Source: Carnobacterium mobile DSM 4848
GTDB taxonomy: Bacteria > Bacillota > Bacilli > Lactobacillales > Carnobacteriaceae
DNA length: 64,000 bases
Direction: 5' to 3'
NCBI RefSeq assembly: GCF_000744825.1
Contig: NZ_JQMR01000001.1
Span: 2,217,501-2,281,500 of the forward strand
Below, piece by piece: positions 1 to 9,438 of this stretch. The notes under the pieces were generated by a model, which saw only the letters and a list, made by a program, of their open reading frames with translations, was not told the origin of the DNA and ran no database searches. The position numbers were made by a program, and so were the translations under genes. Numbering within the stretch: position 1 is the first letter of the stretch; each line of letters starts with the position of its first letter.

Positions 1-1
1 T

Positions 2-664
2 ACGTATCCAATTGAATCCCTTATTCCTGATCAAATTAGTTTGTCTAAAGAATTTGGCGTAAGCCGTATGACAATGAAAAAAGCGCTAGATATCCTTGCG
101 ATGGAGGGCTTGATCTATCGTCAACGCGGTTCTGGTACATACGTCATGAAAACAGCCTTACTGAATCGGCAAGATGCACTTGTAAATGAATACGAAGGGT
201 TGACCAGTCAATTAACCGAACACGCTGTTACTAGTAAAGTGATTGAATTTAATGTAGAGTTTCCATCAGAAGAAATCATGGAACATTTGATGTTAAAAAA
301 AAATCAGCCTGTTTATAACTTAATTCGCCTACGGATCGTAGATGGTAAGCCATATGTTTTAGAACACACCTACATGCCGACGGATTTGGCTGTGGGACTA
401 ACAGAAGAAATTCTTGAAAAATCTATCTATCAGTATATTCATGAAGAATTGAACTTGTATTTTGGTGGAGCTTTCCGTAAGATTCATGCCGATAAATCTT
501 CTAAATACGATCAAGAATACTTGGATTGTAAGACAGATGATCCGGTTTTAGAAGTAGAACAAGTTGTTTATTTAAAAGATGGACGTCCTTTTGAATATTC
601 AAGAAGTCGACATCGTTATGATACTCGAAGTTATACTATCTCTGATATCAATAAAAGCAATTAA
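2..664 (+). CDS. GntR-family transcriptional regulator (UTRA type), 5' truncated by window edge
   Basis: The reading frame is open from base 2, so the gene begins before the window. The visible part starts inside the winged helix-turn-helix, with PDQISLSKEFGVSRMTMKKA and then the wing RGSGTYV, typical of GntR proteins. From about residue 60 a UTRA effector-binding domain follows, with a VLEHTYMP segment and a C-terminal FEYSRSRHRYD. UTRA members of this type usually respond to sugars or sugar phosphates and control a neighbouring transport operon, which would lie outside the window. The specific effector cannot be read from the sequence. The gene ends at a bidirectional terminator shared with exoA. 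Confidence 0.88.
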   Translation, partial: TYPIESLIPDQISLSKEFGVSRMTMKKALDILAMEGLIYRQRGSGTYVMKTALLNRQDALVNEYEGLTSQLTEHAVTSKVIEFNVEFPSEEIMEHLMLKKNQPVYNLIRLRIVDGKPYVLEHTYMPTDLAVGLTEEILEKSIYQYIHEELNLYFGGAFRKIHADKSSKYDQEYLDCKTDDPVLEVEQVVYLKDGRPFEYSRSRHRYDTRSYTISDINKSN

Positions 665-669
665 ACATT

Positions 670-709
670 AAAGTACCTCAACCAATGACACGAATGATTG
701 AGGTACTTT
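670..709. terminator. Bidirectional Rho-independent terminator
   Basis: Inverted repeat AAAGTACCTCAA / TTGAGGTACTTT with a 16-nt loop, followed by T-rich sequence on the plus strand and reading as AAA/TTT flanks on both strands. It sits between the convergent gntR-type gene and exoA. Confidence 0.85.
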
Positions 710-712
710 TGT

Positions 713-1468
713 TTATTTATTTAAAACTAATTCAACAGGACAGTGGTCAGAACCCATAATGTCTGTATGGATTTTCGCATCTACTAATTGGTCTTTAAGT
801 CGCTCAGAAACGCAAAAGTAGTCAATCCGCCAACCAGCATTGTTTTTGCGGGCATTAAAGCGATAACTCCACCAAGAATAGACGCCTTCAACGGTTGGAT
901 AAAAATACCGAAATGTATCAATAAAACCTCTATTCAATAAAGCAGTGAAACTAGCACGCTCTTCATCAGTGAATCCTGCATTTTTACGGTTTGTCTTCCA
1001 ATTTTTTAAATCAATATTCTCATGAGCTACATTTAAGTCGCCGCAAAAAATAACGGGTTTTTCATTGTCTAGTTCACTCAAATAATCTGAAAAAGCTTGA
1101 TCCCAATCCATACGATAATCTAAACGAGCTAACTCGCTTTGAGAATTTGGGGTGTAACAAGTGACGACGTAATAATCAGGGTAGCTAAGCGTAATTACTC
1201 GGCCTTCTGTATCGTGTTCGTTTTTCCCAATCCCATAAAAAACATCGAGGGGCTTGTGCTTAGTAAAAATAGCCGTTCCAGAATACCCTTTTTTCTCTGC
1301 ATAATTCCAGTAATCATAGTAACCGGGTAAGTCTAAATCAATTTGGCCTTCTTGCAGTTTAGTTTCTTGTAAACAAAAAAAATCTGCATCAAATTCATTG
1401 AAAACATCTAAAAAACTTTTTTTTACAATGGCACGCAGACCATTCACGTTCCAGGAAATAAATTTCAT
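713..1468 (-). CDS. exoA: Exodeoxyribonuclease III (AP endonuclease, ExoA)
   Basis: This is a 251-residue member of the endonuclease/exonuclease/phosphatase fold, and its length is normal for bacterial ExoA/XthA. It cuts at abasic sites and has 3'-5' exonuclease activity in base excision repair. The start MKFISWNVNGLRA, the metal-binding Glu in LQETKL (about residue 36), YTPNS, GDLNVAH (about 144) and the C-terminal SDHCPVEL are the hallmark motifs. The start is supported by an AGAGGAG ribosome binding site about 9 bases upstream. It is a single gene facing away from the next oxidoreductase gene. Confidence 0.96.
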   Translation of the reverse strand: MKFISWNVNGLRAIVKKSFLDVFNEFDADFFCLQETKLQEGQIDLDLPGYYDYWNYAEKKGYSGTAIFTKHKPLDVFYGIGKNEHDTEGRVITLSYPDYYVVTCYTPNSQSELARLDYRMDWDQAFSDYLSELDNEKPVIFCGDLNVAHENIDLKNWKTNRKNAGFTDEERASFTALLNRGFIDTFRYFYPTVEGVYSWWSYRFNARKNNAGWRIDYFCVSERLKDQLVDAKIHTDIMGSDHCPVELVLNK

Positions 1469-1610
1469 TGCTGAACCACTCCTCTAAAAAATAATATGAC
1501 ACTATCATTGTACACGAAGAAGAAAAGATAGTACATTTAGAGAGAAGATTTGCTGAGCGTGCTGAGTATTTGTTAAACTGATAAATAATAGAAAGAAATG
1601 AGGAATGAAC

Positions 1611-2531
1611 ATGTTAAAAGTAGGAATCATTGGATTGGGGAGTATTTCACAAAAAGCATACTTGCCGGTTATGATGGCCATGCAGGACAAAGTTGAGTGG
1701 CACCTTTATACGCGTGATCAAGAAAAGCTGCAAATAATTGGCGGAAAATACCGTGTTTCAAATTTGTATCCTTCCATTGAATCGTTGATAGAAAGTGGGA
1801 TTAAAGCAGCATTTGTACATACCGCAACTCATACACACGCTTCTATTATCAAGCAATTGTTAGAACATGGTATTCATGTGTATGTAGATAAGCCGATCAG
1901 TGAAGAACTGACAGAAGTGGAAGAACTAATGGCATTAGCGAAGCAGAAAAACCTGTTGCTTACAACAGGATTTAACCGTCGTTTTGCTCCGACGATCCAA
2001 AAATTAAAAATGGTTCCGGATAAAAACATGCTGTTTGTTCAAAAAACAAAACCGAACAGCAGCGGAACAGTAAAATTCGCTATTTATGATATGTTTATTC
2101 ATGTAGTGGATACGGCACTGTACTTACTGGATGAGCCCATTATCCAAACATCTTATCAAGTAACAGAAGAAAATGGCGAATTGAAAAACTGTGTAGCACA
2201 CTTAACAACAAAAAACACCAGTTGTATTGCTTCGATGAACTATGTATCTGGAGCGAACCATGAATCTGTTGAAGTCCATTCTCTGACTGGGATGCACCGT
2301 GTCATTAATTTAACTGACTACCAAAAAGATGTGGCAGGTGTTCAAACAAATGAAACCTTTGGCGATTGGGAGCCTACGCTTGAAAAAAGAGGGTTTGCTT
2401 CTTTGATCCGCTTATTTTTAGATGCTGTTCAATTAGGTGGAAATCCTGTGTCTCCTCAATCAGCTTTGTTGTCACATCAGCTATGTGACCAAATCGTTAA
2501 AGAACAGGAAAACGCAAAACTTCATCAATAA
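1611..2531 (+). CDS. Gfo/Idh/MocA-family NAD(P)-dependent oxidoreductase
   Basis: The protein has 306 residues. The N-terminal Rossmann fold starts MLKVGIIGLGSISQKAYLP, and the family motif VDKPISEE is near residue 103, followed by the C-terminal substrate domain with FNRRFAP. I chose ATG 1611 over 1605 because the AGGA Shine-Dalgarno touches ATG 1605 but lies 6 bases from 1611. Family members oxidise or reduce sugars, inositols or related cyclic polyols. The substrate is not readable here and no pathway genes are adjacent. The gene appears monocistronic, with its own downstream terminator. Confidence 0.88.
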   Translation: MLKVGIIGLGSISQKAYLPVMMAMQDKVEWHLYTRDQEKLQIIGGKYRVSNLYPSIESLIESGIKAAFVHTATHTHASIIKQLLEHGIHVYVDKPISEELTEVEELMALAKQKNLLLTTGFNRRFAPTIQKLKMVPDKNMLFVQKTKPNSSGTVKFAIYDMFIHVVDTALYLLDEPIIQTSYQVTEENGELKNCVAHLTTKNTSCIASMNYVSGANHESVEVHSLTGMHRVINLTDYQKDVAGVQTNETFGDWEPTLEKRGFASLIRLFLDAVQLGGNPVSPQSALLSHQLCDQIVKEQENAKLHQ

Positions 2532-2573
2532 ATAAGAAAGAAAATCGATTGAAAACGAGTAAGTAAATGGGAT

Positions 2574-2611
2574 GGAAAAGAAGACTTAGTAAGTTTTCTT
2601 TTCCTTTTATT
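2574..2611 (+). terminator. Rho-independent terminator
   Basis: GGAAAAGAAGACTTA pairs with TAAGTTTTCTTTTCC (one G-U pair), followed by TTTTATTT. It ends the oxidoreductase transcript before the ktr operon. Confidence 0.7.
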
Positions 2612-2640
2612 TAGTAAAGCAGAAAACTACTGAAATTCTC

Positions 2641-2668
2641 TTTACTTTTCAGTGATTGAGTCTATAAT
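2641..2668 (+). promoter_or_regulatory. Promoter of the ktr operon
   Basis: TTTACT, a 16-bp spacer, then a perfect TATAAT at 2663-2668, about 40 bases before the ktrB start. The leader is too short for a ydaO-type c-di-AMP riboswitch. Confidence 0.6.
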
Positions 2669-2710
2669 ACATTCGTGCATCTAAGAATTTAGAGGAAGAG
2701 GTATTAAACC

Positions 2711-4087
2711 ATGTTAGATAAATTCAGAAAATTATCGATATCGACCAGAATAGCTTTGAGCTTTGCTTCAGTTATTTTTATTGGTTCGTTATTTTTGTCT
2801 TTGCCGATTAGTAGTTTAGCAACATCACAATCCACTTATTTTGATAATTTATTTACATCGGTATCAATGGTATGTGTGACAGGGCTATTTACTTCCTCAG
2901 TAGCTGAATCCTATACTTTCTTTGGACAAATTGTTTGCATTGTATTGATGCAGATAGGTGGACTCGGATTGATGACGATCATCGCCACTATGGTCATCCA
3001 ATTAGGAAAGAAAATCAGTTATTCTGATACCATGGCAGTAAAAGAGGCACTGAACCGTGATCAATTAGGGGATTTCAAGACATATTTGCTGTCTATTATT
3101 AAGTATACTTTTATTATCGAAGGAACCGGAATGTTAGTATTGTCGTTGCGTTTCGTCCCTGAATTCGGATGGGCCAAGGGTTTATTTACCTCTTTATTTT
3201 TGGCTGTTTCAGGATTTTGCAATGCGGGATTTGATAATATGGGAACTGTGAGTTTGCAAAATTATGTTCATGATCCTTTAGTTAACTTAGTGATTGCTGC
3301 ATTGATTATCTTGGGCGGAATTGGATTTTCAGTCTGGTTTGATGTGTCTCACAATGTGCATTCTATTATTAAAAATAAAAAAAGACCTGGTTTTAAAAAA
3401 ATGTATCGCTTATTGAAACCTCATACAAGACTGGCTATCAACATTTCACTGTTGCTGATTGCTATTGGAACGATGATGTTTATGGTCGTGGAGTGGAACA
3501 ATCCTAAATCAATTGGAACGTTTACGGTTGGGCAAAAAGTACTTGCAGCATTTTTCCAAACGGTTACCATGCGGACGGCTGGCTTTGCTACCCTTGATTA
3601 TGCAAATGTTTTACCTTTTTCATTGTTGTTCTTTGTATTTACAATGTTTATTGGAGGATCTCCCGGCGGAGCTGCCGGAGGAATCAAGACCACCACGTTT
3701 GCGCTGGTGTTATTACTGATTCATAATGAACTTAAAGGACGGCGTTCTATTAATTATGCACGGCACACTATTCCAGAAGACACTATTCGTCGGGCATTAA
3801 TAGTCGTAGTTAGTTTCTTTACTTGTTTAATGGTAGGCGTTAGTATTTTGCTTTTGGTTGAAGACCAGCCATTTCTAAATTTACTATTTGAAACAGTTTC
3901 TGCTTTGGCAACTGTAGGTGTCAGTGTGAACTTAACACCGGAGCTTTCAAAAATTAGCCAAGTTGTATTAATGCTATTGATGTTTATTGGTCGGATAGGT
4001 CCGATCACGATTTTCTTGAGTTTGGTTAGACGGAAACGAAAAGGAAAAGAACAAGTTTATGCCAAAACAACTATTTTAATTGGATAG
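2711..4087 (+). CDS. ktrB: Potassium uptake channel subunit, KtrB/TrkH family
   Basis: A 458-residue integral membrane protein with four M1-P-M2 repeats. Each repeat carries a selectivity-filter loop: VCVTGLF (about residue 56), SGFCNAGFD (about 172), MRTAGFAT (about 289) and LATVGVS (about 402), including the conserved filter glycines. KtrB forms the K+/Na+ translocating dimer that sits on a KtrA ring. The start has a GAGGAAGAGG ribosome binding site. ktrA follows 13 bases after the stop, so the two are co-transcribed. KtrD is an alternative name, but the adjacent RCK subunit favours KtrB. Confidence 0.93.
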   Translation: MLDKFRKLSISTRIALSFASVIFIGSLFLSLPISSLATSQSTYFDNLFTSVSMVCVTGLFTSSVAESYTFFGQIVCIVLMQIGGLGLMTIIATMVIQLGKKISYSDTMAVKEALNRDQLGDFKTYLLSIIKYTFIIEGTGMLVLSLRFVPEFGWAKGLFTSLFLAVSGFCNAGFDNMGTVSLQNYVHDPLVNLVIAALIILGGIGFSVWFDVSHNVHSIIKNKKRPGFKKMYRLLKPHTRLAINISLLLIAIGTMMFMVVEWNNPKSIGTFTVGQKVLAAFFQTVTMRTAGFATLDYANVLPFSLLFFVFTMFIGGSPGGAAGGIKTTTFALVLLLIHNELKGRRSINYARHTIPEDTIRRALIVVVSFFTCLMVGVSILLLVEDQPFLNLLFETVSALATVGVSVNLTPELSKISQVVLMLLMFIGRIGPITIFLSLVRRKRKGKEQVYAKTTILIG

Positions 4088-4100
4088 GAGAAGTTATAAA

Positions 4101-4772
4101 ATGGCAACAAAAACAATTGGTGTATTGGGATTGGGAGTTTTTGGCTCTTCTATCGCCAAAGAGTTAAGTGAGTTTGATTGCGAAGTAATTGCGGTAGATT
4201 TAGATTTAAATAATGTTGAAAGGATAGAGCCTTACGTAACAGAAGCCATTCAAGGGGACATCACAGATTTAGATTTTCTTAAGAATATCGGTTTAGAAAA
4301 TTGTGATGTTGTAGTGGTGGCAACTGGTACTAGTTTAGAAGCAAGTGTTTTGGCTGTAATGAACTGCAAAAAAATCGGAATTAATCCAATCATTGCAAAA
4401 GCTAAAAATAAAATGTTTATGGAAGTGTTAAATGCTGTAGGAGCAACTACTGTTATTCGCCCTGAAAAAGAAATGGGAGAACGATTAGCTAAAAATCTAC
4501 TTAGACGCCACATCACAGATATTGTGGATCTAGATGATCAATTTGCGGTAATTGAATTTTTCCCTCCAAAAAGATGGATCGGGCGGTCATTAGAGGAACT
4601 GAATTTGCGCAAACGCTATGAAATGAATGTGATTGGGATTAGAAGAAAGCCTGAAAGAAAACTGGATGTTTCTTTTGGACCTAATTATATCATTGCAGAG
4701 TCTGACATTATTGTCGGTATTGCGGAATCAGAAGTATTTGAACAATACGATTATTTGAACAAGTTAAAATAA
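4101..4772 (+). CDS. ktrA: Potassium uptake regulatory subunit KtrA (RCK/TrkA)
   Basis: A 223-residue soluble protein. The N-terminal RCK-N Rossmann domain contains GVLGLGVFGSS, GDITD and VVVATG; the C-terminal RCK-C (TrkA-C) domain spans about residues 135-220. Octameric KtrA rings bind ATP/ADP through RCK-N, and c-di-AMP through RCK-C in characterised Firmicutes, to gate KtrB. ATG 4101 is chosen because AGGAGAAG lies 8 bases upstream; a TTG further upstream would overlap the ktrB end and adds non-homologous residues. Confidence 0.93.
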   Translation: MATKTIGVLGLGVFGSSIAKELSEFDCEVIAVDLDLNNVERIEPYVTEAIQGDITDLDFLKNIGLENCDVVVVATGTSLEASVLAVMNCKKIGINPIIAKAKNKMFMEVLNAVGATTVIRPEKEMGERLAKNLLRRHITDIVDLDDQFAVIEFFPPKRWIGRSLEELNLRKRYEMNVIGIRRKPERKLDVSFGPNYIIAESDIIVGIAESEVFEQYDYLNKLK

Positions 4773-4777
4773 AAATG

Positions 4778-4817
4778 GGTTGCCCAGTATATTTATTGTG
4801 TTGGACAATCTTTTTTT
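4778..4817 (+). terminator. Weak Rho-independent terminator after ktrA
   Basis: GGTTGCCCAG pairs imperfectly with TTGGACAATC (one mismatch and G-U pairs), followed immediately by seven T. Confidence 0.6.
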
Positions 4818-4937
4818 GCAGTTTTAAGGAGTTGGAAGATAAATTTGAGGTAAGAATTGAAGCAAATGCTATTCAAATGAGCAAGTAACATGTTAGAATA
4901 TGCAGTAGTAAATCAACAGTGAGAGGATCATTATATA

Positions 4938-5855
4938 ATGGCAATAGCACAAATAAAAAAAGAATTTCCAAATTCAATTATTAAAGAAAATGAACCATTG
5001 TCGCTTTATACCTACACAAAAACAGGTGGACCAGCTGATATCCTAGTATTACCTAAAGAAAAAGAAGAAGTCATTGCATTGGTAGAGTGGATCAACCAAC
5101 ATGAATTGCCGTTAACTGTATTAGGAAATGCGAGTAATTTAATTGTCAAAGACGGCGGTATTCATGGAGTCGTGATGGTACTGACAGAAATGAATGAAAT
5201 CACGATTTCTAAACAACGTATCGTTGTCCAAAGTGGTGCTCGTTTGATCGATACGTCTTATGCGGCTTACAACGCTGGATTGACTGGACTGGAATTTGCT
5301 TGCGGAATTCCCGGCAGTATCGGCGGGGCTGTATTTATGAATGCAGGAGCGTACGGTGGCGAGGTTAGTGAAGTTATTCAGACTGTAACGGTTTTAACGC
5401 GTGAGGGAGAAATAAAAGAACTGAAAAACGAAGAGTTGGATTTTCGTTACCGGCATAGTGCCATTCAAGAAACCCAAGATATCGTATTGGAAGTCGAATT
5501 TCAATTAGAAAAAGGAAAACCAGCTGAGATCAAGAAACGCATGGCTGAATTGACGTTTTTAAGAGAATCCAAACAACCACTAGAATATCCCTCTTGCGGA
5601 AGTGTTTTTAAACGGCCCACTGGTTATTTTACAGGAAAGCTGATTCAAGAAGCTGGTCTGCAAGGCAGAATTTGGGGAGGCGCTCAAATTTCAGAAAAAC
5701 ACGCCGGCTTTATTGTGAACATCAACCATGCGACAGCGACCGATTATATTGAATTGATTGCTTACATTCAACAAGTTATTTTAGAGAATACAGGGGTTGA
5801 GTTAGTAACGGAAGTTCGGATCATCGGAGAAGATGTACGGGTGGAAACAACATAA
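4938..5855 (+). CDS. murB: UDP-N-acetylenolpyruvoylglucosamine reductase (MurB)
   Basis: A 305-residue FAD enzyme that reduces enolpyruvyl-UDP-GlcNAc to UDP-MurNAc, the second committed step of peptidoglycan precursor synthesis. Visible motifs are YTKTGGPAD near the N-terminus, LGNASNLIV (about residue 69), the FAD-binding [20 protein letters not shown] (about 130) and the active-site loop [11 protein letters not shown] (about 226), whose Ser is the proton donor in type II MurB. ATG 4938 has a GAGAGGA site upstream. The murB next to potABCD arrangement is known in streptococci and enterococci; here a regulator gene and a terminator lie between them. Confidence 0.96.
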   Translation: MAIAQIKKEFPNSIIKENEPLSLYTYTKTGGPADILVLPKEKEEVIALVEWINQHELPLTVLGNASNLIVKDGGIHGVVMVLTEMNEITISKQRIVVQSGARLIDTSYAAYNAGLTGLEFACGIPGSIGGAVFMNAGAYGGEVSEVIQTVTVLTREGEIKELKNEELDFRYRHSAIQETQDIVLEVEFQLEKGKPAEIKKRMAELTFLRESKQPLEYPSCGSVFKRPTGYFTGKLIQEAGLQGRIWGGAQISEKHAGFIVNINHATATDYIELIAYIQQVILENTGVELVTEVRIIGEDVRVETT

Positions 5856-5863
5856 GTTAGTGA

Positions 5864-5900
5864 AAAACCAAAAACAGTTTTGCTGTTTTTGGTTTTTTTT
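5864..5900 (+). terminator. Rho-independent terminator after murB
   Basis: AACCAAAAACAG / CTGTTTTTGGTT perfect stem with a short loop and a T8 tail. Confidence 0.9.
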
Positions 5901-5901
5901 A

Positions 5902-5929
5902 TTGCTTTTACTAAAAAAAAAATTATAAT
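5902..5929 (+). promoter_or_regulatory. Promoter of the XRE-cupin/pot region
   Basis: TTGCTT, 16 bp, TATAAT (5924-5929). The repeated GTTTACTG sites start 24 bases downstream, a position suited to repression. Confidence 0.6.
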
Positions 5930-5983
5930 AGAAAAGTATTGGTAAACTTAATGTTTACTGTTAGAAAACTTTAACGGCTTGTT

Positions 5984-6000
5984 GTTTACTGCCAGTAAAC
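5984..6000. promoter_or_regulatory. Palindromic candidate operator of the XRE-cupin regulator
   Basis: GTTTACTGCCAGTAAAC is a perfect 8+1+8 palindrome. An extra half-site GTTTACTG lies at 5953-5960, and TAAAC-TTAAT-GTTTA (5943-5957) is an inverted version. All lie between the promoter and the regulator start, so autoregulation and control of pot are the natural inference. Confidence 0.6.
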
Positions 6001-6060
6001 TTGTATTTCTTAATTAACGTAAAAATACTTTGTTTTAAGTTAAAAAAGGGGGGGAAGAAG

Positions 6061-6603
6061 ATGGAAATCGGCAAGCGGATTAAAAACTTACGTATTCAGA
6101 AAAATTTTACACAAGAGGAACTAGGGGAACGGACTAATTTGAGTAAAGGATACATTTCCCAAGTAGAACGAGATTTGAGCATGCCTTCAATGGAGGTCTT
6201 TTTCGATATTTTAGAAGTGCTGGGATGCAGCCCTAAAGATTTTTTTGATAATAACCACATAGAACAACGCGTTGTGTATCCAAAAGATGAAATGACACGC
6301 TTTGAAGATCTGGAAAAAGGCTATGAAATTGAATGGCTTGTTCCAGAAGCCAATGAAAATGAGATGGAACCGATTAGTTTAAAATTAGAAAAAGAAGGGG
6401 AATTTAAAGAGTTTAGTCCTTCATTAGCTGAAACGTTTGCTTATGTCCAAGAAGGAGCAGTTTGTGTAGAAATTGGAATGAAACGCTACTTTGCAAATAA
6501 AGGCGATTCTCTTTATTTTCATGCCACTGAAAAGCATAAAATAGCGAATGCTTTTCAAGGAGAGAGTATTTTATTAATGGTCGTAACAGATTCCTATCTG
6601 TAA
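6061..6603 (+). CDS. XRE-family regulator with C-terminal cupin domain (putative polyamine-transport regulator)
   Basis: A 180-residue protein. An N-terminal XRE helix-turn-helix covers residues 1-65 (IGKRIKNLRIQKNFTQEELG, then SKGYISQVERD), and a small-molecule binding cupin (RmlC-like barrel) covers about 105-180. ATG 6061 is set by a very strong AAGGGGGGG site; an upstream TTG frame adds only unmatched residues. Such XRE-cupin proteins commonly sit before potABCD in lactic acid bacteria and putrescine loci and sense polyamines or their precursors. That role here is inferred from position. Confidence 0.85.
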   Translation: MEIGKRIKNLRIQKNFTQEELGERTNLSKGYISQVERDLSMPSMEVFFDILEVLGCSPKDFFDNNHIEQRVVYPKDEMTRFEDLEKGYEIEWLVPEANENEMEPISLKLEKEGEFKEFSPSLAETFAYVQEGAVCVEIGMKRYFANKGDSLYFHATEKHKIANAFQGESILLMVVTDSYL

Positions 6604-6686
6604 AAAGGAAACAGAATAATGGCATTATCGTAAGGATAAATCTATGATAATAGTAATGAGCTAAGAGCAAAAAAGGAGCGTAAATA

Positions 6687-7778
6687 ATGGCTGAAAAAAC
6701 AATTATTCGGTTTGAACACGTCAAAAAAACATATGACGACAAACCCGTTTTAAAAAATATTAATTTTGATATTGAACAAGGGAAATTTTATACCTTGCTA
6801 GGGCCCTCCGGCTGCGGGAAAACAACGATTTTACGCTTGATTGCTGGTTTTACTGAAGTTTCTGAAGGTACCATTACATTAGATGGAAAAGTAGTCAATG
6901 AATTACCGGCTAATAAGCGGAAAGTGAATACTGTTTTTCAAGATTACGCATTATTTCCGCACATGAATGTCTTTGAGAATATTGCGTTTGGCTTGCGCAT
7001 CAAAAAAATGGAGAAAAAAGTGATTCAAGAAAAAGTTGAAGAAGTATTGAAAATGGTCCGTTTATCCGGCTATGAAGAACGAGCTATTAGTGAAATGTCA
7101 GGCGGACAGCGTCAACGGGTAGCGATTGCTCGTGCGTTGGTGAACGAACCCGAAGTTTTACTGCTAGATGAACCTTTATCAGCCCTAGATTTGAAGTTAA
7201 GAACCGAAATGCAGTATGAGTTGCGCGAATTGCAACGCCGGTTGGGCATCACTTTTGTCTTTGTAACGCATGACCAAGAAGAAGCCTTGGCTATGAGCGA
7301 TGAAATTTTTGTTATGAAAGACGGAGAAATTGTTCAGAGCGGAACGCCGGTTGATATTTATGATGAACCCATTAATCGCTATGTAGCGGATTTCATTGGC
7401 GAAAGCAATATTGTTGATGGGCATATGCTGGCTGATTATCAAGTTTCGTTTGTGGGACATACTTTTGAATGCGTAGATGCTGGTATGAAGCCAAATGAAA
7501 AAGTTGAGGTCGTTTTGCGTCCTGAAGATTTGGTCCTGACAACAGTTGAACAAGGTAAACTTTCTATCAAAGTGGATACGCAATTATTCAGAGGGGTTCA
7601 TTATGAAATCATCGGATATGACCGCGATCAAAATGAATGGATGGTGCATTCAACTAAAAAGGCTAAAGTAGGTAGTGAAGTCGGTCTTTATTTTGAACCG
7701 GAAGACGTACACGTCATGCGGTTTGGCGAATCTGAAAAAGAGTTTGATGCGCGGCTTGAAAGCTATGAAGAAGAGTAA
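6687..7778 (+). CDS. potA: Spermidine/putrescine ABC transporter ATPase PotA
   Basis: A 363-residue ABC ATPase. Walker [10 protein letters not shown] is at residues 39-47, Q-loop [11 protein letters not shown] follows, signature MSGGQRQRV is near 137, Walker B LLLDEP near 158, and the switch His sits in [10 protein letters not shown]-terminal TOBE regulatory domain starts around residue 275. It powers polyamine uptake through PotB and PotC with PotD as receptor. The four pot genes are tightly packed, with potB starting 15 bases downstream. The start has an AAAAGGAGCG site. Confidence 0.95.
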   Translation: MAEKTIIRFEHVKKTYDDKPVLKNINFDIEQGKFYTLLGPSGCGKTTILRLIAGFTEVSEGTITLDGKVVNELPANKRKVNTVFQDYALFPHMNVFENIAFGLRIKKMEKKVIQEKVEEVLKMVRLSGYEERAISEMSGGQRQRVAIARALVNEPEVLLLDEPLSALDLKLRTEMQYELRELQRRLGITFVFVTHDQEEALAMSDEIFVMKDGEIVQSGTPVDIYDEPINRYVADFIGESNIVDGHMLADYQVSFVGHTFECVDAGMKPNEKVEVVLRPEDLVLTTVEQGKLSIKVDTQLFRGVHYEIIGYDRDQNEWMVHSTKKAKVGSEVGLYFEPEDVHVMRFGESEKEFDARLESYEEE

Positions 7779-7792
7779 AGGAGGCAAACCAA

Positions 7793-8608
7793 ATGAATAA
7801 ACAATCGAAAGTATTTTATTTTGTGCCGTATAGCATGTGGCTGATTTTATTTGTGATCGCTCCTTTGTTGCTGATTTTTTATCAATCTTTTTTTACGATT
7901 GATGGTCAATTTACACTTGCTAATTATGGAACTTATTTTGCGTCTAGCACTTATTTGACGATGACATTCAATTCTGTTTGGTATGCCTTTTTAATTACCT
8001 GTTTAACGTTATTGATCAGTTATCCGACAGCCTATTTGCTGAATAAAACGAAGCACAAGCAATTGTGGCTGCTGTTGATTATTTTACCGACTTGGATCAA
8101 TCTTTTATTAAAAGCTTATGCATTTATCGGGATTTTTAGTATTAATGGATCAGTCAACGATTTTCTAGCATTTGCTGGAATTGGCAGACAGCAGATTTTG
8201 TTTACAGATATCAGCTTTTTATTAGTGGCAACCTATATTGAAATACCGTTTATGATTTTGCCGATTTTCAATGCACTGGAAGAATTAAATCCTTCATACA
8301 TTAGTGCCAGCCGTGATTTAGGTGCTAATAATATTGAAACATTTCGACGCGTGATTTTTCCATTGACATTGAATGGCGTAAAAAGCGGAGTGCAGGCTGT
8401 TTTCATTCCATCTCTTTCTTTGTTTATGCTGACACGTTTAATTGGCGGAAACCGCGTGATTACTTTGGGTACAGCTATTGAGCAGCATTTTCTTGTTACA
8501 CAGGACTGGGGCATGGGTTCCACGATTGGTGTTGTGTTAATAGCAGCCATGTTGATTATTATGTTGATAACTGGTGAAAAGAAGAAGAAAGAAGGGATGC
8601 ACAAATGA
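7793..8608 (+). CDS. potB: Spermidine/putrescine ABC transporter permease PotB
   Basis: A 271-residue membrane protein with six predicted transmembrane segments of the BPD_transp_1 type. The ATPase-coupling EAA-like loop SASRDLGANNIETFRRVIFP lies near residues 171-190. It forms the heteromeric channel with PotC. An AAAGGAGG site precedes the start, and its stop overlaps the potC ATG by 4 bases, indicating translational coupling. Confidence 0.94.
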   Translation: MNKQSKVFYFVPYSMWLILFVIAPLLLIFYQSFFTIDGQFTLANYGTYFASSTYLTMTFNSVWYAFLITCLTLLISYPTAYLLNKTKHKQLWLLLIILPTWINLLLKAYAFIGIFSINGSVNDFLAFAGIGRQQILFTDISFLLVATYIEIPFMILPIFNALEELNPSYISASRDLGANNIETFRRVIFPLTLNGVKSGVQAVFIPSLSLFMLTRLIGGNRVITLGTAIEQHFLVTQDWGMGSTIGVVLIAAMLIIMLITGEKKKKEGMHK

Positions 8609-9438
8609 AAAAGCAACGGTTTAAATGGTCGAATCTTTATTTGATAGCTGTTTTCATTATTCTATATGCTCCTATTTTTTATTTGATTCTTTATTCTTTT
8701 AATGCTGGCGGAGATATGACCAGCTTCAGCGGGGCAACATGGGATAACTACCGAGCAGTCTTTGAAGATGTCCGCTTGATCACGATCGTATTAAATACCT
8801 TGCTGATTGCACTACTGTCATCCTTGATTGCCACCATAATCGGGACTTTCGGTGCATTGGCTATTTACTATACTAAAAAAAGGCAAGCCCGGAATGCGTT
8901 ATTGAGTTTAAATAATATTTTAATGGTGTCGCCAGATGTAATCATTGGAGCAAGCTTCTTAATTTTATTTACTTTTATCGGTTTTAGCCTTGGTTTTGCT
9001 TCTGTTTTGCTTTCACATATTGCTTTTAGTATTCCGATCGTCGTATTGATGGTTTTGCCTAAATTGAAAGAAATGAACGACTCCATGTTGATGGCTGCTC
9101 GTGACTTAGGAGCGAATAACTGGCAAGTATTGAGTAAAATTGTGTTGCCCAGTATTACACCAGGAATCTTAGCCGGATTTTTTATGGCGTTTACGTATTC
9201 GTTAGATGATTTTGCCGTGACTTTTTTCGTGACCGGCAATGGATTCACAACGCTGGCCGTAGAAATCTACTCACGGGCACGGCAAGGAGTAAGTTTAGAA
9301 ATTAATGCGTTAAGTGCGCTGATGTTTATTTTTGCTTTGATGTTAGTGATCGGCTACTATTTTGTTCAACAACACAATCTTTCAAAAAAACAAAAATCTA
9401 AAAAACGCTATGGGAATGAGGCGGTGAACATACGATGA
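8605..9438 (+). CDS. potC: Spermidine/putrescine ABC transporter permease PotC
   Basis: A 277-residue partner permease with six transmembrane segments and the coupling loop AARDLGANNWQVLSKIVLP near residues 167-185. DDFAVTFFVTGNG follows, as is typical of PotC. It overlaps potB at the start and potD at the end (4 bases each), so the four genes form one translationally coupled operon. The lysine-rich C-terminal tail is expected on the cytoplasmic side. Confidence 0.94.
   Translation: MKKQRFKWSNLYLIAVFIILYAPIFYLILYSFNAGGDMTSFSGATWDNYRAVFEDVRLITIVLNTLLIALLSSLIATIIGTFGALAIYYTKKRQARNALLSLNNILMVSPDVIIGASFLILFTFIGFSLGFASVLLSHIAFSIPIVVLMVLPKLKEMNDSMLMAARDLGANNWQVLSKIVLPSITPGILAGFFMAFTYSLDDFAVTFFVTGNGFTTLAVEIYSRARQGVSLEINALSALMFIFALMLVIGYYFVQQHNLSKKQKSKKRYGNEAVNIR

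Noticed and set aside
2612-2710. c-di-AMP (ydaO) riboswitch before ktrB
   Set aside because: The transcript leader is only about 35-40 nt and lacks the motif.
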